Of a stretch of DNA of 64,000 nt, positions 25,947-33,557 are shown in pieces. The stretch spans positions 24,771 through 88,770 of the forward strand of contig CAILEM010000012.1 of the NCBI GenBank assembly GCA_903833215.1, read 5' to 3'. This stretch comes from an uncultured Armatimonadota bacterium. GTDB lineage: Bacteria > Armatimonadota > Fimbriimonadia > Fimbriimonadales > Fimbriimonadaceae. The translations under genes and the position numbers were made by a program. The notes beneath the pieces are model-generated. The model made no database searches, was not told the origin of the DNA, and was given only the letters and a program-made list of their open reading frames with translations. Position 1 is the first letter of the stretch, and each line of letters opens with the position of its first letter.

Positions 25947-26474
25947 CTACAGGTGACAGGAGCGCTTGCCGCGCTTTTCCAGGTACTGCTGGTGATAGTC
26001 CTCAGCGATATAGAAAGTCTCTGTTGGAACGATTTGGGTTGCGATCGGCTTGCGGTGTTTGCCGGATGCCTCAAGCGCTGCCTTGGATGCTTCGGCGGCC
26101 GCTTTTTGCTCGGGCGAGTGATAGAAGATTACGGTGCGATACTGGTCGCCGAAATCGGGGCCTTGTCGATTGACCTGGGTGGGATCGTGGTTCTCCCAGA
26201 ACACCTTGAGCAGGTCGTCATACGAAACTTTGGTAGGGTCGAATTCGACACGAACGACTTCCGCGTGACCGGTGGTGTGCGAGCACACGTCTTCGTAGGT
26301 TGGGTTCAGCTTGGTGCCGCCCTCATAGCCAACCGCAGTGGCGAGGACGCCATGGACCTGACGGAAATCGGCCTCTACGCCCCAAAAGCAACCGGCGCCG
26401 AAGGTTGCGAACTCAGATGTTGTTTCACTTGGCATGGATGGTTCTACGTCTCCTGAGTCCATTTTATCGGACAT
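25947..26474 (-). CDS. msrA: Peptide-methionine (S)-S-oxide reductase
   Basis: 175 residues with the MsrA signature [14 protein letters not shown] (catalytic C29), then [20 protein letters not shown] and [19 protein letters not shown]. It repairs oxidised methionine in proteins. No signal peptide, so cytoplasmic. The C-terminal RSCHL supplies a possible resolving Cys. The start overlaps the end of the preceding alpha/beta-hydrolase gene by 11 nt. No msrB is fused or adjacent. Confidence 0.96.
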   Translation of the reverse strand: MSDKMDSGDVEPSMPSETTSEFATFGAGCFWGVEADFRQVHGVLATAVGYEGGTKLNPTYEDVCSHTTGHAEVVRVEFDPTKVSYDDLLKVFWENHDPTQVNRQGPDFGDQYRTVIFYHSPEQKAAAEASKAALEASGKHRKPIATQIVPTETFYIAEDYHQQYLEKRGKRSCHL

Positions 26475-27216
26475 GTTTTGCTAACCAATCTAACACCCAT
26501 TGCGCCACTTCGGGTGCATGCTTTCCAAGCAGGGGGCCAACATGGCTCATTCCCGAATAGATCCTAAGGTCTCCGTGGAAGTTTTTTGCCATTGTTTTGC
26601 CGACTTCGTTGGGAACGTCAGTATCTTGGTCGCCGAGCACAACCAGTAGGGGGCATGCTGGCTTCTTTACTGGAATGCCTTTGGATATCTCGCTCAAAAC
26701 TGCGCCGGATTCATCGCGCCAATGCTTGAAGGCAAACTGAATCGTCGCCTCGTCGCTATCCGGCATCGAATCCTGGGTTTCTTTGAGGGTGCCTTTGCTC
26801 CACTCGATCACTGGCGGATACGTCTTGCCGTTGTGAGATCCAATTCCGGCGGGGCCGACGCTGTTGACGAGTACCAAGGCATCTGGGTTGAGCGATTCAC
26901 ATGCCTTGAGTGCGAGAATTCCACCCATGCTTGCTCCGATGAGCACCATCTTGCCATTTCGATGGACTTGGCCAAGCTGTTCCACCTGCCTCAAGTAGTC
27001 GGAGAATCGCGTTTCGGCGACGCCCGATTTTGCCGGCAAGAGGTCTTCGTTGACGCAAAGCCAACCTGCTTTTTCAAATACAGGACGCCATGCATTCCAT
27101 TCCCAACCACCCCCACCGGCACCGTGGATGAACACAGCGACGTTTGCTTTGAGTTCAGGCTTGGGCGGTGTCGTTCCAGTCATAGCCAGAGTTAGGGCGA
27201 GGATGGAGCTGAGCAT
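26464..27216 (-). CDS. Exported alpha/beta hydrolase
   Basis: From the ATG at 27216, which has AGGA about 9 nt upstream, the protein starts with a signal peptide ([14 protein letters not shown]). The fold shows the oxyanion loop [13 protein letters not shown], the nucleophile elbow IGASMGG, the acid region [11 protein letters not shown] and the His in GMSHVGP, so the Ser-Asp-His triad is complete. The substrate is unknown; esterase or lipase-like activity is likely. It is the middle gene between the ubiD-like gene (11 bp upstream) and msrA (overlap). Confidence 0.82.
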   Translation of the reverse strand: MLSSILALTLAMTGTTPPKPELKANVAVFIHGAGGGGWEWNAWRPVFEKAGWLCVNEDLLPAKSGVAETRFSDYLRQVEQLGQVHRNGKMVLIGASMGGILALKACESLNPDALVLVNSVGPAGIGSHNGKTYPPVIEWSKGTLKETQDSMPDSDEATIQFAFKHWRDESGAVLSEISKGIPVKKPACPLLVVLGDQDTDVPNEVGKTMAKNFHGDLRIYSGMSHVGPLLGKHAPEVAQWVLDWLAKHVR

Positions 27217-27227
27217 GGAAGCAATTC

Positions 27228-28769
27228 CTAAAGGCCGAGGCGGTCCCACATGCCATCGATCTTGCTCTTCACGTCATCGCTCATCTTGATGAGCTTGGGA
27301 TAATGTCGGTCAAATCCATTTTCACCAGGCAGTTTGTGGGTGCAATCGAAGCCCAATTTGCCACCGAAGCCCATGGATTGGCTTGCGTGATCGAGCTGAT
27401 CGACAGGGCCCTTCGAGTGAAGCGTATCGCGGCCAGGGTCGCAATTCGCTCCGATTCGGAAGAGCACCTCGTCCAGGTTTTGGACATCACAGTCTTCGTC
27501 GAAGATGTAAACGAACTTGGTGAATGAGAGCCCGCCGAGTCCCCAGATTGCGTTCATCACCTTGTAGGCGTGGCCGGGGTATTTCTTTTTGATCGACACG
27601 AAGGCGACGTTGTGGAAGCACGATTCCACAGGAAGGTTCATGTCCACAAGCTCAGGAACCGTGAGTTGGATCATCGGAAGGAAGATCCGTTCAACCGCCT
27701 TGCCCATCCAGCCATCTTCCATGGGCGGAATGCCCACGATCGTGGCGGGATAGACGGCCTTTTGGCGCATCGTTACGGCAGTCACATGCAGAACAGGGAA
27801 CGGGTCGGCGAGTGAATAGTATCCGGTGTGGTCGCCAAACGGACCCTCGAGGCGACGTTCGGATGGGTCGACGTATCCCTCGATAACGATCTCGGCTTCG
27901 GCGGGAACGAGAATGTCGTTGGTTTTCGCTTTCACCATACGAACGCTCTCGCGGCGCAGAAATCCAGCAAACAGCATCTCGTCGATACCGGGCGGAAGGG
28001 GAGAAATCGCGCTGAAGGTGATGGCGGGGTCACCGCCGAGTACGACGCATACTTCGAGGTTCTTGCCGCGATCGCCGGCGTCTTCCATCTGCCGCATGCC
28101 CGTCTTGTGCATCTGCCAGTGCATGCCGCAGGTGTTTCGGTCGTAGAGCTGAACCCGATACATACCGACGTTGCGCTTGCCGGTGTTTGGATCGTGGGTG
28201 AACACCAGGGGGAGCGTGACAAACGGTCCGCCGTCTTCCGGCCAGCAAGTGAGGACGGGCAGCTTCGTGAGATCCACGTCGTTGCCCTGCATCACGATTT
28301 CTTGCGAGATTCCGCTGGAAACAGTTTTGGGTGGGACGCCTTTGAGCTCGCTCAATAGCCACGGCAGTTTTTTTAGTGCCTCAACCGGTCCCTTCGGGAT
28401 TTCAGGCTTAAGCAATGCCCCGATGCGCTGAGCATGCTCCTCAAAGTCATCGCAGCTAAGGGCTAGCGACATCCTCTTTCGGCTACCCATCGTGTTGATG
28501 GCAACCGGGAAGTCAAACTTCACCGGCTTCTCTTGGGACGGCTTGTGAATCGATGGGTGCCCCATCACCGCGCTCATCGGGTCCGGTGTGGTCAGGCGGT
28601 GAGGAATGCCGACGGGATTATCAAAAAGTAACGCAGGGCCATTCTTTTTCATCACCCGGTCGGCAATCTCTGTGATCTCCAAAGTGGGGCTCACAGGTTC
28701 AGAAATTCGCTTCAGCTCCCCTTTTTCAGAGAGTACGTCGAGAAAATGTTGGAAATCGCGATACGCCAT
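27228..28769 (-). CDS. UbiD-family prenylated-FMN decarboxylase
   Basis: From the ATG at 28769 (MAYRDFQHFLDVLSEKGEL, the normal family N-terminus) this is a 513-residue UbiD enzyme. Recognisable blocks are VGMYRVQLYDRNTCGMHWQ at the prFMN site, EGPFGDHTGYYS carrying a catalytic acid, and FDEDCDVQNLDEVLFRI. UbiD enzymes reversibly decarboxylate aromatic or unsaturated acids with prenylated FMN made by a UbiX partner. In menaquinone-using bacteria the homologue MqnL acts in the futalosine pathway, a likely role here. No UbiX gene is in the window. The frame is open to 28835, but that would overlap the divergent gnd start. Confidence 0.9.
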   Translation of the reverse strand: MAYRDFQHFLDVLSEKGELKRISEPVSPTLEITEIADRVMKKNGPALLFDNPVGIPHRLTTPDPMSAVMGHPSIHKPSQEKPVKFDFPVAINTMGSRKRMSLALSCDDFEEHAQRIGALLKPEIPKGPVEALKKLPWLLSELKGVPPKTVSSGISQEIVMQGNDVDLTKLPVLTCWPEDGGPFVTLPLVFTHDPNTGKRNVGMYRVQLYDRNTCGMHWQMHKTGMRQMEDAGDRGKNLEVCVVLGGDPAITFSAISPLPPGIDEMLFAGFLRRESVRMVKAKTNDILVPAEAEIVIEGYVDPSERRLEGPFGDHTGYYSLADPFPVLHVTAVTMRQKAVYPATIVGIPPMEDGWMGKAVERIFLPMIQLTVPELVDMNLPVESCFHNVAFVSIKKKYPGHAYKVMNAIWGLGGLSFTKFVYIFDEDCDVQNLDEVLFRIGANCDPGRDTLHSKGPVDQLDHASQSMGFGGKLGFDCTHKLPGENGFDRHYPKLIKMSDDVKSKIDGMWDRLGL

Positions 28770-28829
28770 GCGCAATAAGAGTCTACGCGGTTCGCATGTC
28801 AGACGGTCCAGATTGGGTAAACGTGTGAG

Positions 28830-29798
28830 ATGCAACTCGAATTTGGCGTGATAGGTCTCGGCAGGATGGGCGGAGGTCTGGCATACCAGGCGCTGAACAA
28901 GGGAATGCGGGTCGTGGGCAGAGATGTCGCCCCGGCATCCGAAGAGCTAAAAGGGCTCGGAATCGTCGAATCGTCTAGTCTGGCCGATTTGGTTGCAAAG
29001 CTAGAACCTCCGCGGGTGATCTTCCTCTACATCCATGCGGGGCCGCCGATTGACGATATGTTGGAGGAGCTTTCCAAACTCGTAAGCCCTGGTGACGTTC
29101 TTGTCGATGGTGGAAATTCGTATTGGGGAGACTCCATCCGACGTCAGAAACGGTTGCACGACAAGGGCATTCACCTCGTCGATCTTGGAACCAGCGGAGG
29201 CATCGGTGGGGCGCGAAACGGGGCTTGCTTCATGGCTGGCGGGTTGGAAATGGCCGTCGCTGAGATTGAGCCGATCCTCCAAGAGCTATGCATCGAAGGC
29301 GGATATGTTTATGCAGGAGGACCTGGCTCGGGACATTACGTCAAGCTTGTACACAACGGAATTGAGTTCGGAATGCTCCAAGCGATTGGTGAGGGCATCG
29401 ACCTTCTTGAGAAATTCGACTCGCCCTTGCCGGTTGCGGATGTGATTTCCTGCTGGCGTAACGGCTCGGTCATTCGTTCGTGGCTCGTCGATTTGATGCA
29501 CGAAGCGTATCTTGAGAAGGATGGCCTTGAGTCCGTTCCTGCGTACATTGAGGATACGGGCGAGGTCAACTGGCTTGTGGGTGATGCAATGCGAATGGAG
29601 GTCCCGATTCCGGTGATCGCCCAGTCGGTGATGCAGCTCTTCGCCTCGCGCGACAACAAGAAAGATTGGGCCAAGGCGATTGCGATGATGCGTCACGGCT
29701 TTGGTGGCCACCCGTACGGACCAAACGCTTCGATCGAGCATGAGCGTGTGACCAGTCGGGTTGGCGACATCTATCGGCCCTCTGCCGATGAGTGCTGA
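28830..29798 (+). CDS. gnd: 6-phosphogluconate dehydrogenase, short form
   Basis: 322 residues: N-terminal Rossmann domain with GVIGLGRMGGGLA, then DGGNSYWGDS, DLGTSGGIGGARNG and the catalytic-Lys block GHYVKLVHNGIEFGM. Oxidative decarboxylation of 6-phosphogluconate to ribulose 5-phosphate is the family reaction. The length (about 150 residues shorter than the E. coli enzyme) places it in the short, often NAD-using group. The 3' end overlaps the start of the DNA glycosylase gene, so they form an operon. It is divergent from the ubiD-like gene. Confidence 0.93.
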   Translation: MQLEFGVIGLGRMGGGLAYQALNKGMRVVGRDVAPASEELKGLGIVESSSLADLVAKLEPPRVIFLYIHAGPPIDDMLEELSKLVSPGDVLVDGGNSYWGDSIRRQKRLHDKGIHLVDLGTSGGIGGARNGACFMAGGLEMAVAEIEPILQELCIEGGYVYAGGPGSGHYVKLVHNGIEFGMLQAIGEGIDLLEKFDSPLPVADVISCWRNGSVIRSWLVDLMHEAYLEKDGLESVPAYIEDTGEVNWLVGDAMRMEVPIPVIAQSVMQLFASRDNKKDWAKAIAMMRHGFGGHPYGPNASIEHERVTSRVGDIYRPSADEC

Positions 29799-30378
29799 AG
29801 ACCTTCTTGAGGCTTTGCGGGCAGACGTCGTAGCGGCAGCGCCGATGCTGCTCGGGGCCACCCTTGTGCGTGGTTCGATGCGAGCAAAAATCGTTGAGGT
29901 CGAGGCGTACCGAAGCGATGATCCTGCCTGTCATGCCTTCAACCATCGTCGAACCGCGCGCACCGAGGTGATGTTCGGCCGTCCCGGCATCGCCTATGTG
30001 TATTTCAATTACGGCGTGCACTGGATGCTAAACGTCGTCGCCCACGAACCTGGCGACCCCGCCGCAATCTTGGTCCGCGCCGCCGTGCCGCTCGAGGGGT
30101 TGGAACAGATGCGGACTAACCGTGGTGTGTCCAAAGATAGTCAGCTACTATCCGGCCCAGGAAAGCTTGCCAAAGCATTCGGCATCACCGGAGCCGATAA
30201 CGGGGTGGATCTATTCGCGGAGTCGGATGATGGTTTGCATCTGATCCCGCCGACGCAGTTGGTGACGAATGTCGTCGCCGGCCCAAGAATCGGAATCGCC
30301 GAAGGTAAATGGCACGACGTGCCTTGGCGATTTGTGGACGGGGATTCGGAGAAGTGGATATCTGGGCCTGTGAGGTGA
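29788..30378 (+). CDS. mpg: 3-methyladenine DNA glycosylase (AAG/MPG family)
   Basis: About 196 residues from the ATG at 29788 (an in-frame TTG at 29761 is possible). Family blocks: KIVEVEAYRSDDPACHAF with the catalytic Glu, RTARTEVMFGRPGIAYVYFNYG with the intercalating Tyr, HWMLNVVAHEPG, AILVRAAVP and LLSGPGKLAKAFGI. It excises alkylated purines to begin base-excision repair. It overlaps gnd by 11 nt. All key residues are present. Confidence 0.94.
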   Translation: MSAEDLLEALRADVVAAAPMLLGATLVRGSMRAKIVEVEAYRSDDPACHAFNHRRTARTEVMFGRPGIAYVYFNYGVHWMLNVVAHEPGDPAAILVRAAVPLEGLEQMRTNRGVSKDSQLLSGPGKLAKAFGITGADNGVDLFAESDDGLHLIPPTQLVTNVVAGPRIGIAEGKWHDVPWRFVDGDSEKWISGPVR

Positions 30379-30403
30379 TGCTGTTTGTGGGTCTAGATCA
30401 TCG

Positions 30404-30524
30404 CGCAGAGGACGCTAAGGGGGCGCAAAGGAATGCTTTTTGGGAATTAAGATTGAAATGCTTGAATAATTGCTGGAGAGCAATCCAATCAATCCACCCT
30501 TTGCGTGCCCCTGCGTCCTTCGCG
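30404..30524. repeat. Long imperfect inverted repeat between convergent genes
   Basis: The arm at 30404-30431 (starts CGCAGAGGACGCTAAGGGGG) is the imperfect reverse complement of 30498-30524 (starts CCTTTGCGTGCCCCTGCGTC). The loop is 66 nt. It sits between the 3' ends of mpg and the channel gene and could end transcription from both sides. Confidence 0.5.
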
Positions 30525-30541
30525 TGAGTTCATCCAGCGAG

Positions 30542-31660
30542 CTAAAAGTGCTTCGCACCCTCCCAGGCGCTGGTTTGCCAGTTGTCGATCATGTCCTCGG
30601 CGGGGATCCAGGTGGGGAGATCGACGATGAGGTCTTCGGCGAGGCCAAAGGCGTACGGTTCGTACATTTCGACAAAGTCGCGAATCTGTTGGATTCGCTC
30701 GGGGGTCATCTCGCATGTGAGGCCAAGGGCTTTTACCGTCGTCACAATATGTTCGAGTTGGCGATCAGTCAAGCGGCTGGCCATCTCAGTTTTGGGAGTT
30801 GCGTCGATGACATAAGAGAGATCGACGAGGAGATGCCGCCCCATCACAAAGGTGGACTTTGCTTGAAACGCTAGTTGTCGACTGGTGGGATCAGTCCCTG
30901 TCGAAACTGTTTTAACGAGAACGCACGCGTCCATCACGGCTGTGAGCGATCGAAGCCACGACTGATCGTCATGTTGCGAGCGATAGTAGGCGAGGATCGG
31001 ATAGCTTAAGTAGCTCTCCAGAAGCTGTGCCGAGAAGTCCTCCCATTCTTTAAGAAGCGGAATCAATGCTTCCATGACTCCGGCTTGGGCATGGCGCCTT
31101 ACAATCTCAAGTGCGGATGGCTCGCTTCCCGCTTTACTGTCGAGTTTCAGCATCGTCGCTTCACGTCGGGAGAACGCACTGTAGATGACGGGGACGTAGC
31201 CGATGACAAGGGCAAGGAAGCCAAATCCAAGTCCTGCTTCAAGGATTGCGAGTCCGCGTCCAATGCCTTGAAGCGGCACGACATCCCCATAGCCGAGGGT
31301 GAAGAAGGTTACGCCTGAGAAATAAAGGTAGCTGGCGAATTGTCCGTTCTCAGCCGGATTTACCAACGGAGTCGCGAAGCCCCAATGAATCAGCGTAAAG
31401 CCGATAATCATCAGGCATGCCCAGGCGATGATCAGCGTAAGGAAGTTGATCGGTGCGAACGCAACGAGAAGCGCCTGACGGATCTTGAATCTTTTCGGAA
31501 TTCGGCCAGTCGCCACGTAGACAACCGAGCTGAAGTAATAGAAGACGGTTCGGAGCCGAATCGAGCGCTGCACAGTACGCGGCAACACGACCGACTCGAA
31601 CGCGTCGAGAAGCGCCAGGAAGACGCAAAATACACCTAGGACAATTGCGGGAACGCTCAT
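30542..31660 (-). CDS. Two-TM potassium channel-like protein
   Basis: A 372-residue membrane protein. Hydrophobic helices lie at about residues 1-25, 63-95 and 137-160; between the last two is the K+ selectivity filter TLGYGD (121-126) in YFSGVTFFTLGYGDVVP. This is the Ion_trans_2 pore (S5-P-S6 type) with an extra N-terminal helix. The C-terminal ~200 residues are soluble and helical, unlike the usual RCK/TrkA domain, and I do not recognise them. Likely a K+ leak or gated channel. Confidence 0.85.
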   Translation of the reverse strand: MSVPAIVLGVFCVFLALLDAFESVVLPRTVQRSIRLRTVFYYFSSVVYVATGRIPKRFKIRQALLVAFAPINFLTLIIAWACLMIIGFTLIHWGFATPLVNPAENGQFASYLYFSGVTFFTLGYGDVVPLQGIGRGLAILEAGLGFGFLALVIGYVPVIYSAFSRREATMLKLDSKAGSEPSALEIVRRHAQAGVMEALIPLLKEWEDFSAQLLESYLSYPILAYYRSQHDDQSWLRSLTAVMDACVLVKTVSTGTDPTSRQLAFQAKSTFVMGRHLLVDLSYVIDATPKTEMASRLTDRQLEHIVTTVKALGLTCEMTPERIQQIRDFVEMYEPYAFGLAEDLIVDLPTWIPAEDMIDNWQTSAWEGAKHF

Positions 31661-31702
31661 AACGGAAAACCGCTATGAGCGTAGCACCCGCGAAGCGTTT
31701 TC

Positions 31703-32185
31703 TTACGCCTCAATCGATGGTTGAACCTCAGGGGTTGGCTGAGCCTCTACCGCACGAACGTTCACTTTGATGCTTTTCGGCTTCTCTTCCGGAACGCGCG
31801 GCAGTGAGATGGTGACGAGACCGTTCTTGAATTCCGCATCGACGGCATCAAGGTTGAGCCCTTCAGGAAGTCGGACCGAGCGCGAGAACGAGCCGTAGCT
31901 CACCTCACGACGATAGACCTTCTCCTCTTTCGACTCTTCCTCATGGCGTGTTTCACCACGGATCATGAGGACGTTGTTTTCGATCTGAATTTCAAGGTCG
32001 TTAGGATCGATGCCTGGAACGGAAGCTTTGAGCATTAGCTTTCCTTCGCGCTCATAGATGTCCAAAGGCAAAGTGGAGACAGGGGTCGTGGTCGGGCGGA
32101 CGGGGGAACCAAAGAGTCGGTCGAACATATCTTCGATGGCGCGAGCTTCGGCAGTTGGGTTCATGTTTACAAGTGTTCTGATCAT
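31703..32185 (-). CDS. Small heat-shock protein, Hsp20 family
   Basis: The ATG at 32185 has GGAGG at 5-nt spacing; an upstream TTG at 32197 overlaps that ribosome site and is unlikely. The 160-residue protein has an N-terminal arm, the alpha-crystallin domain (LPLDIYEREGKLMLKASVPG to NGLVTISLPRVPEEKPKSI) with the GL-x-L-type motif, and a C-terminal tail with few charges. Hsp20 proteins are ATP-independent holdases that assemble into oligomers. A TTGATA-17-TATAGC promoter lies upstream. Alone on its strand. Confidence 0.95.
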   Translation of the reverse strand: MIRTLVNMNPTAEARAIEDMFDRLFGSPVRPTTTPVSTLPLDIYEREGKLMLKASVPGIDPNDLEIQIENNVLMIRGETRHEEESKEEKVYRREVSYGSFSRSVRLPEGLNLDAVDAEFKNGLVTISLPRVPEEKPKSIKVNVRAVEAQPTPEVQPSIEA

Positions 32186-32222
32186 TTCATCCTCCAAAAC
32201 TAGGCGGGTTCACACCGCTATA

Positions 32223-32251
32223 GCTATATAACGTGAGTGTTAGACTATCAA
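32223..32251 (-). promoter_or_regulatory. Promoter of the hsp20 gene
   Basis: On the minus strand, -35 TTGATA (32246-32251) and -10 TATAGC (32223-32228) are separated by 17 bp and lie 38 bp upstream of the start codon. Five of six and four of six bases match the vegetative consensus. No CIRCE element is seen. Confidence 0.5.
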
Positions 32252-32294
32252 GTTCCAAATTTCAGAAGTTTTTTCGATAATTTTTGTAGGGGGA

Positions 32295-32442
32295 GGCGTG
32301 CCTTAATGTCAAACAGTTTTGGTATTTCAACAGCCGCCGTAGCCGCCGGATGGCATGTGCCGGCGTTCGGACCGTTCGCCAAGACCAAAAATGGGTTCAA
32401 GCCGCGAGCCGGGTGCGCGGCTGTTTGACATTAAGGCGTGCC
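32295..32442. mobile_element. MITE-like element with 14-bp TIRs and 8-bp target duplication
   Basis: The element is 32303-32434 (132 bp). Its ends TTAATGTCAAACAG (32303-32316) and CTGTTTGACATTAA (32421-32434) are perfect inverted repeats. Both are flanked directly by GGCGTGCC (32295-32302 and 32435-32442), a direct 8-bp repeat as produced on insertion. No coding frame of note is inside; a subterminal pair TTTTGGT/ACCAAAA gives further pairing. The family of the mobilising transposase cannot be told from this. The flank GGCGTGCC is nearly its own reverse complement, so the arms could also be read as a longer imperfect palindrome. Confidence 0.75.
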
Positions 32443-32710
32443 TCGCTTCTTGTTGTTGTGGTGACAACCCATAGCTGGGTCAGCAGGGCTCGCCCAGCCC
32501 CAACACCGGAGGGAAGACGTCACCCAAAACCGGTACCCACTTATGGCGACTTGAGCGGACAACCGTCCCAACCCACACTCTGATCATTGAAGGCCGGGCG
32601 AGGCCCAAGCGAACAGACCTCTCCCTGGTCGCCGGCTTCGCTCGGCCTTCGATATTTCTAAGGTTATCTTTAGCAGGAAAACGGCACTTCATCACGAACG
32701 GAGATGGACC
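32443..32710. other. Intergenic region upstream of the SDR gene
   Basis: About 270 bp without a supportable gene. It contains paired stretches such as AAGGCCGGGCGAGGCC near 32589 and GGCTTCGCTCGGCCTT near 32635, giving a possible hairpin before the SDR gene. GGAG lies 13 nt before its start at 32711. Confidence 0.4.
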
Positions 32711-33544
32711 ATGTCCACCCAGGCCGAAATCGTTGCATTGTATCCCTACAAGCCTCTTGCAGGCCAAAAAGCGCTCGTAACCGGCGCAAACTCAGGCATT
32801 GGTGAGGCAGTAGCGCGTCACCTCGCTGCTGCCGGAGCAGCCGTAGCCGTCAACTACGTTGTCCAGCCAGAAGCCGCACAAGCCATCGTCGACGACATCG
32901 TGGCCAACGGCGGAGAGGCGATGAAGACCTGCGCCAATGTCGGAAGTGAGGCGGAAGTCCTAGCAATGTTTGACGAAGTCCTTGGGCATTTTGGCACCCT
33001 CGATATTCTCGTTAACAATGCGGGTCTCCAGCGAGATGCACCCCTGACCGAGATGACCATTGATCAGTGGAACCTGGTCATCAACGTAAACCTCACTGGC
33101 GAATTCCTCTGTTCGCGTTCTGCCGTGCGTGAGTTCCTCCGTCGTGGTCCGACGACTGTTTCGTCAGCTCTTGGAAAGATCATTCACATGAGTAGCGTCC
33201 ACGAGGTGATTCCATGGGCAGGTCACGTGAACTATGCCGCTTCAAAGGGTGGAGTGAACATGCTGATGAAGTCGATCGCCCAAGAGGTGGGAAAACACAA
33301 GATCCGCGTGAACTCGATTGCCCCAGGAGCCATCAAGACCCCGATCAACACTGGCGCATGGGCAACGCCCTCCGCCGAAGCCAAATTGCTAGATCTCATC
33401 CCCTATGATCGTGTCGGTGTGGCAGACGACATTGGAAAAGCCGCTGTTTGGCTCTCTTCCGATGCAAGCGACTACGTTACGGGGACCTCACTTTACGTAG
33501 ATGGCGGTATGACCTTGTACGAAGGCTTTGCTACTAACGGATAA
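32711..33544 (+). CDS. SDR oxidoreductase, glucose 1-dehydrogenase-like
   Basis: 277 residues, classical short-chain dehydrogenase: cofactor loop TGANSGIG (24-31), NNAG, catalytic Ser in MSSVHEVIPW and the Tyr-x3-Lys in YAASKGG, followed by the family C-terminus YVTGTSLYVDGGM. Sequence features resemble glucose 1-dehydrogenases. It is 13 bp upstream of the GH63-like gene, so a pathway in which glucose is released and then oxidised is plausible. The sugar specificity is an inference from that context. Confidence 0.87.
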   Translation: MSTQAEIVALYPYKPLAGQKALVTGANSGIGEAVARHLAAAGAAVAVNYVVQPEAAQAIVDDIVANGGEAMKTCANVGSEAEVLAMFDEVLGHFGTLDILVNNAGLQRDAPLTEMTIDQWNLVINVNLTGEFLCSRSAVREFLRRGPTTVSSALGKIIHMSSVHEVIPWAGHVNYAASKGGVNMLMKSIAQEVGKHKIRVNSIAPGAIKTPINTGAWATPSAEAKLLDLIPYDRVGVADDIGKAAVWLSSDASDYVTGTSLYVDGGMTLYEGFATNG

Positions 33545-33557
33545 GGATGATCGAAAG

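Noticed and set aside
32303..32434. Reading the palindrome as a simple terminator of the hsp20 or SDR gene
   Set aside because: It lies upstream of both genes rather than after one, and it has direct flanking repeats of 8 bp, which a terminator would not have.
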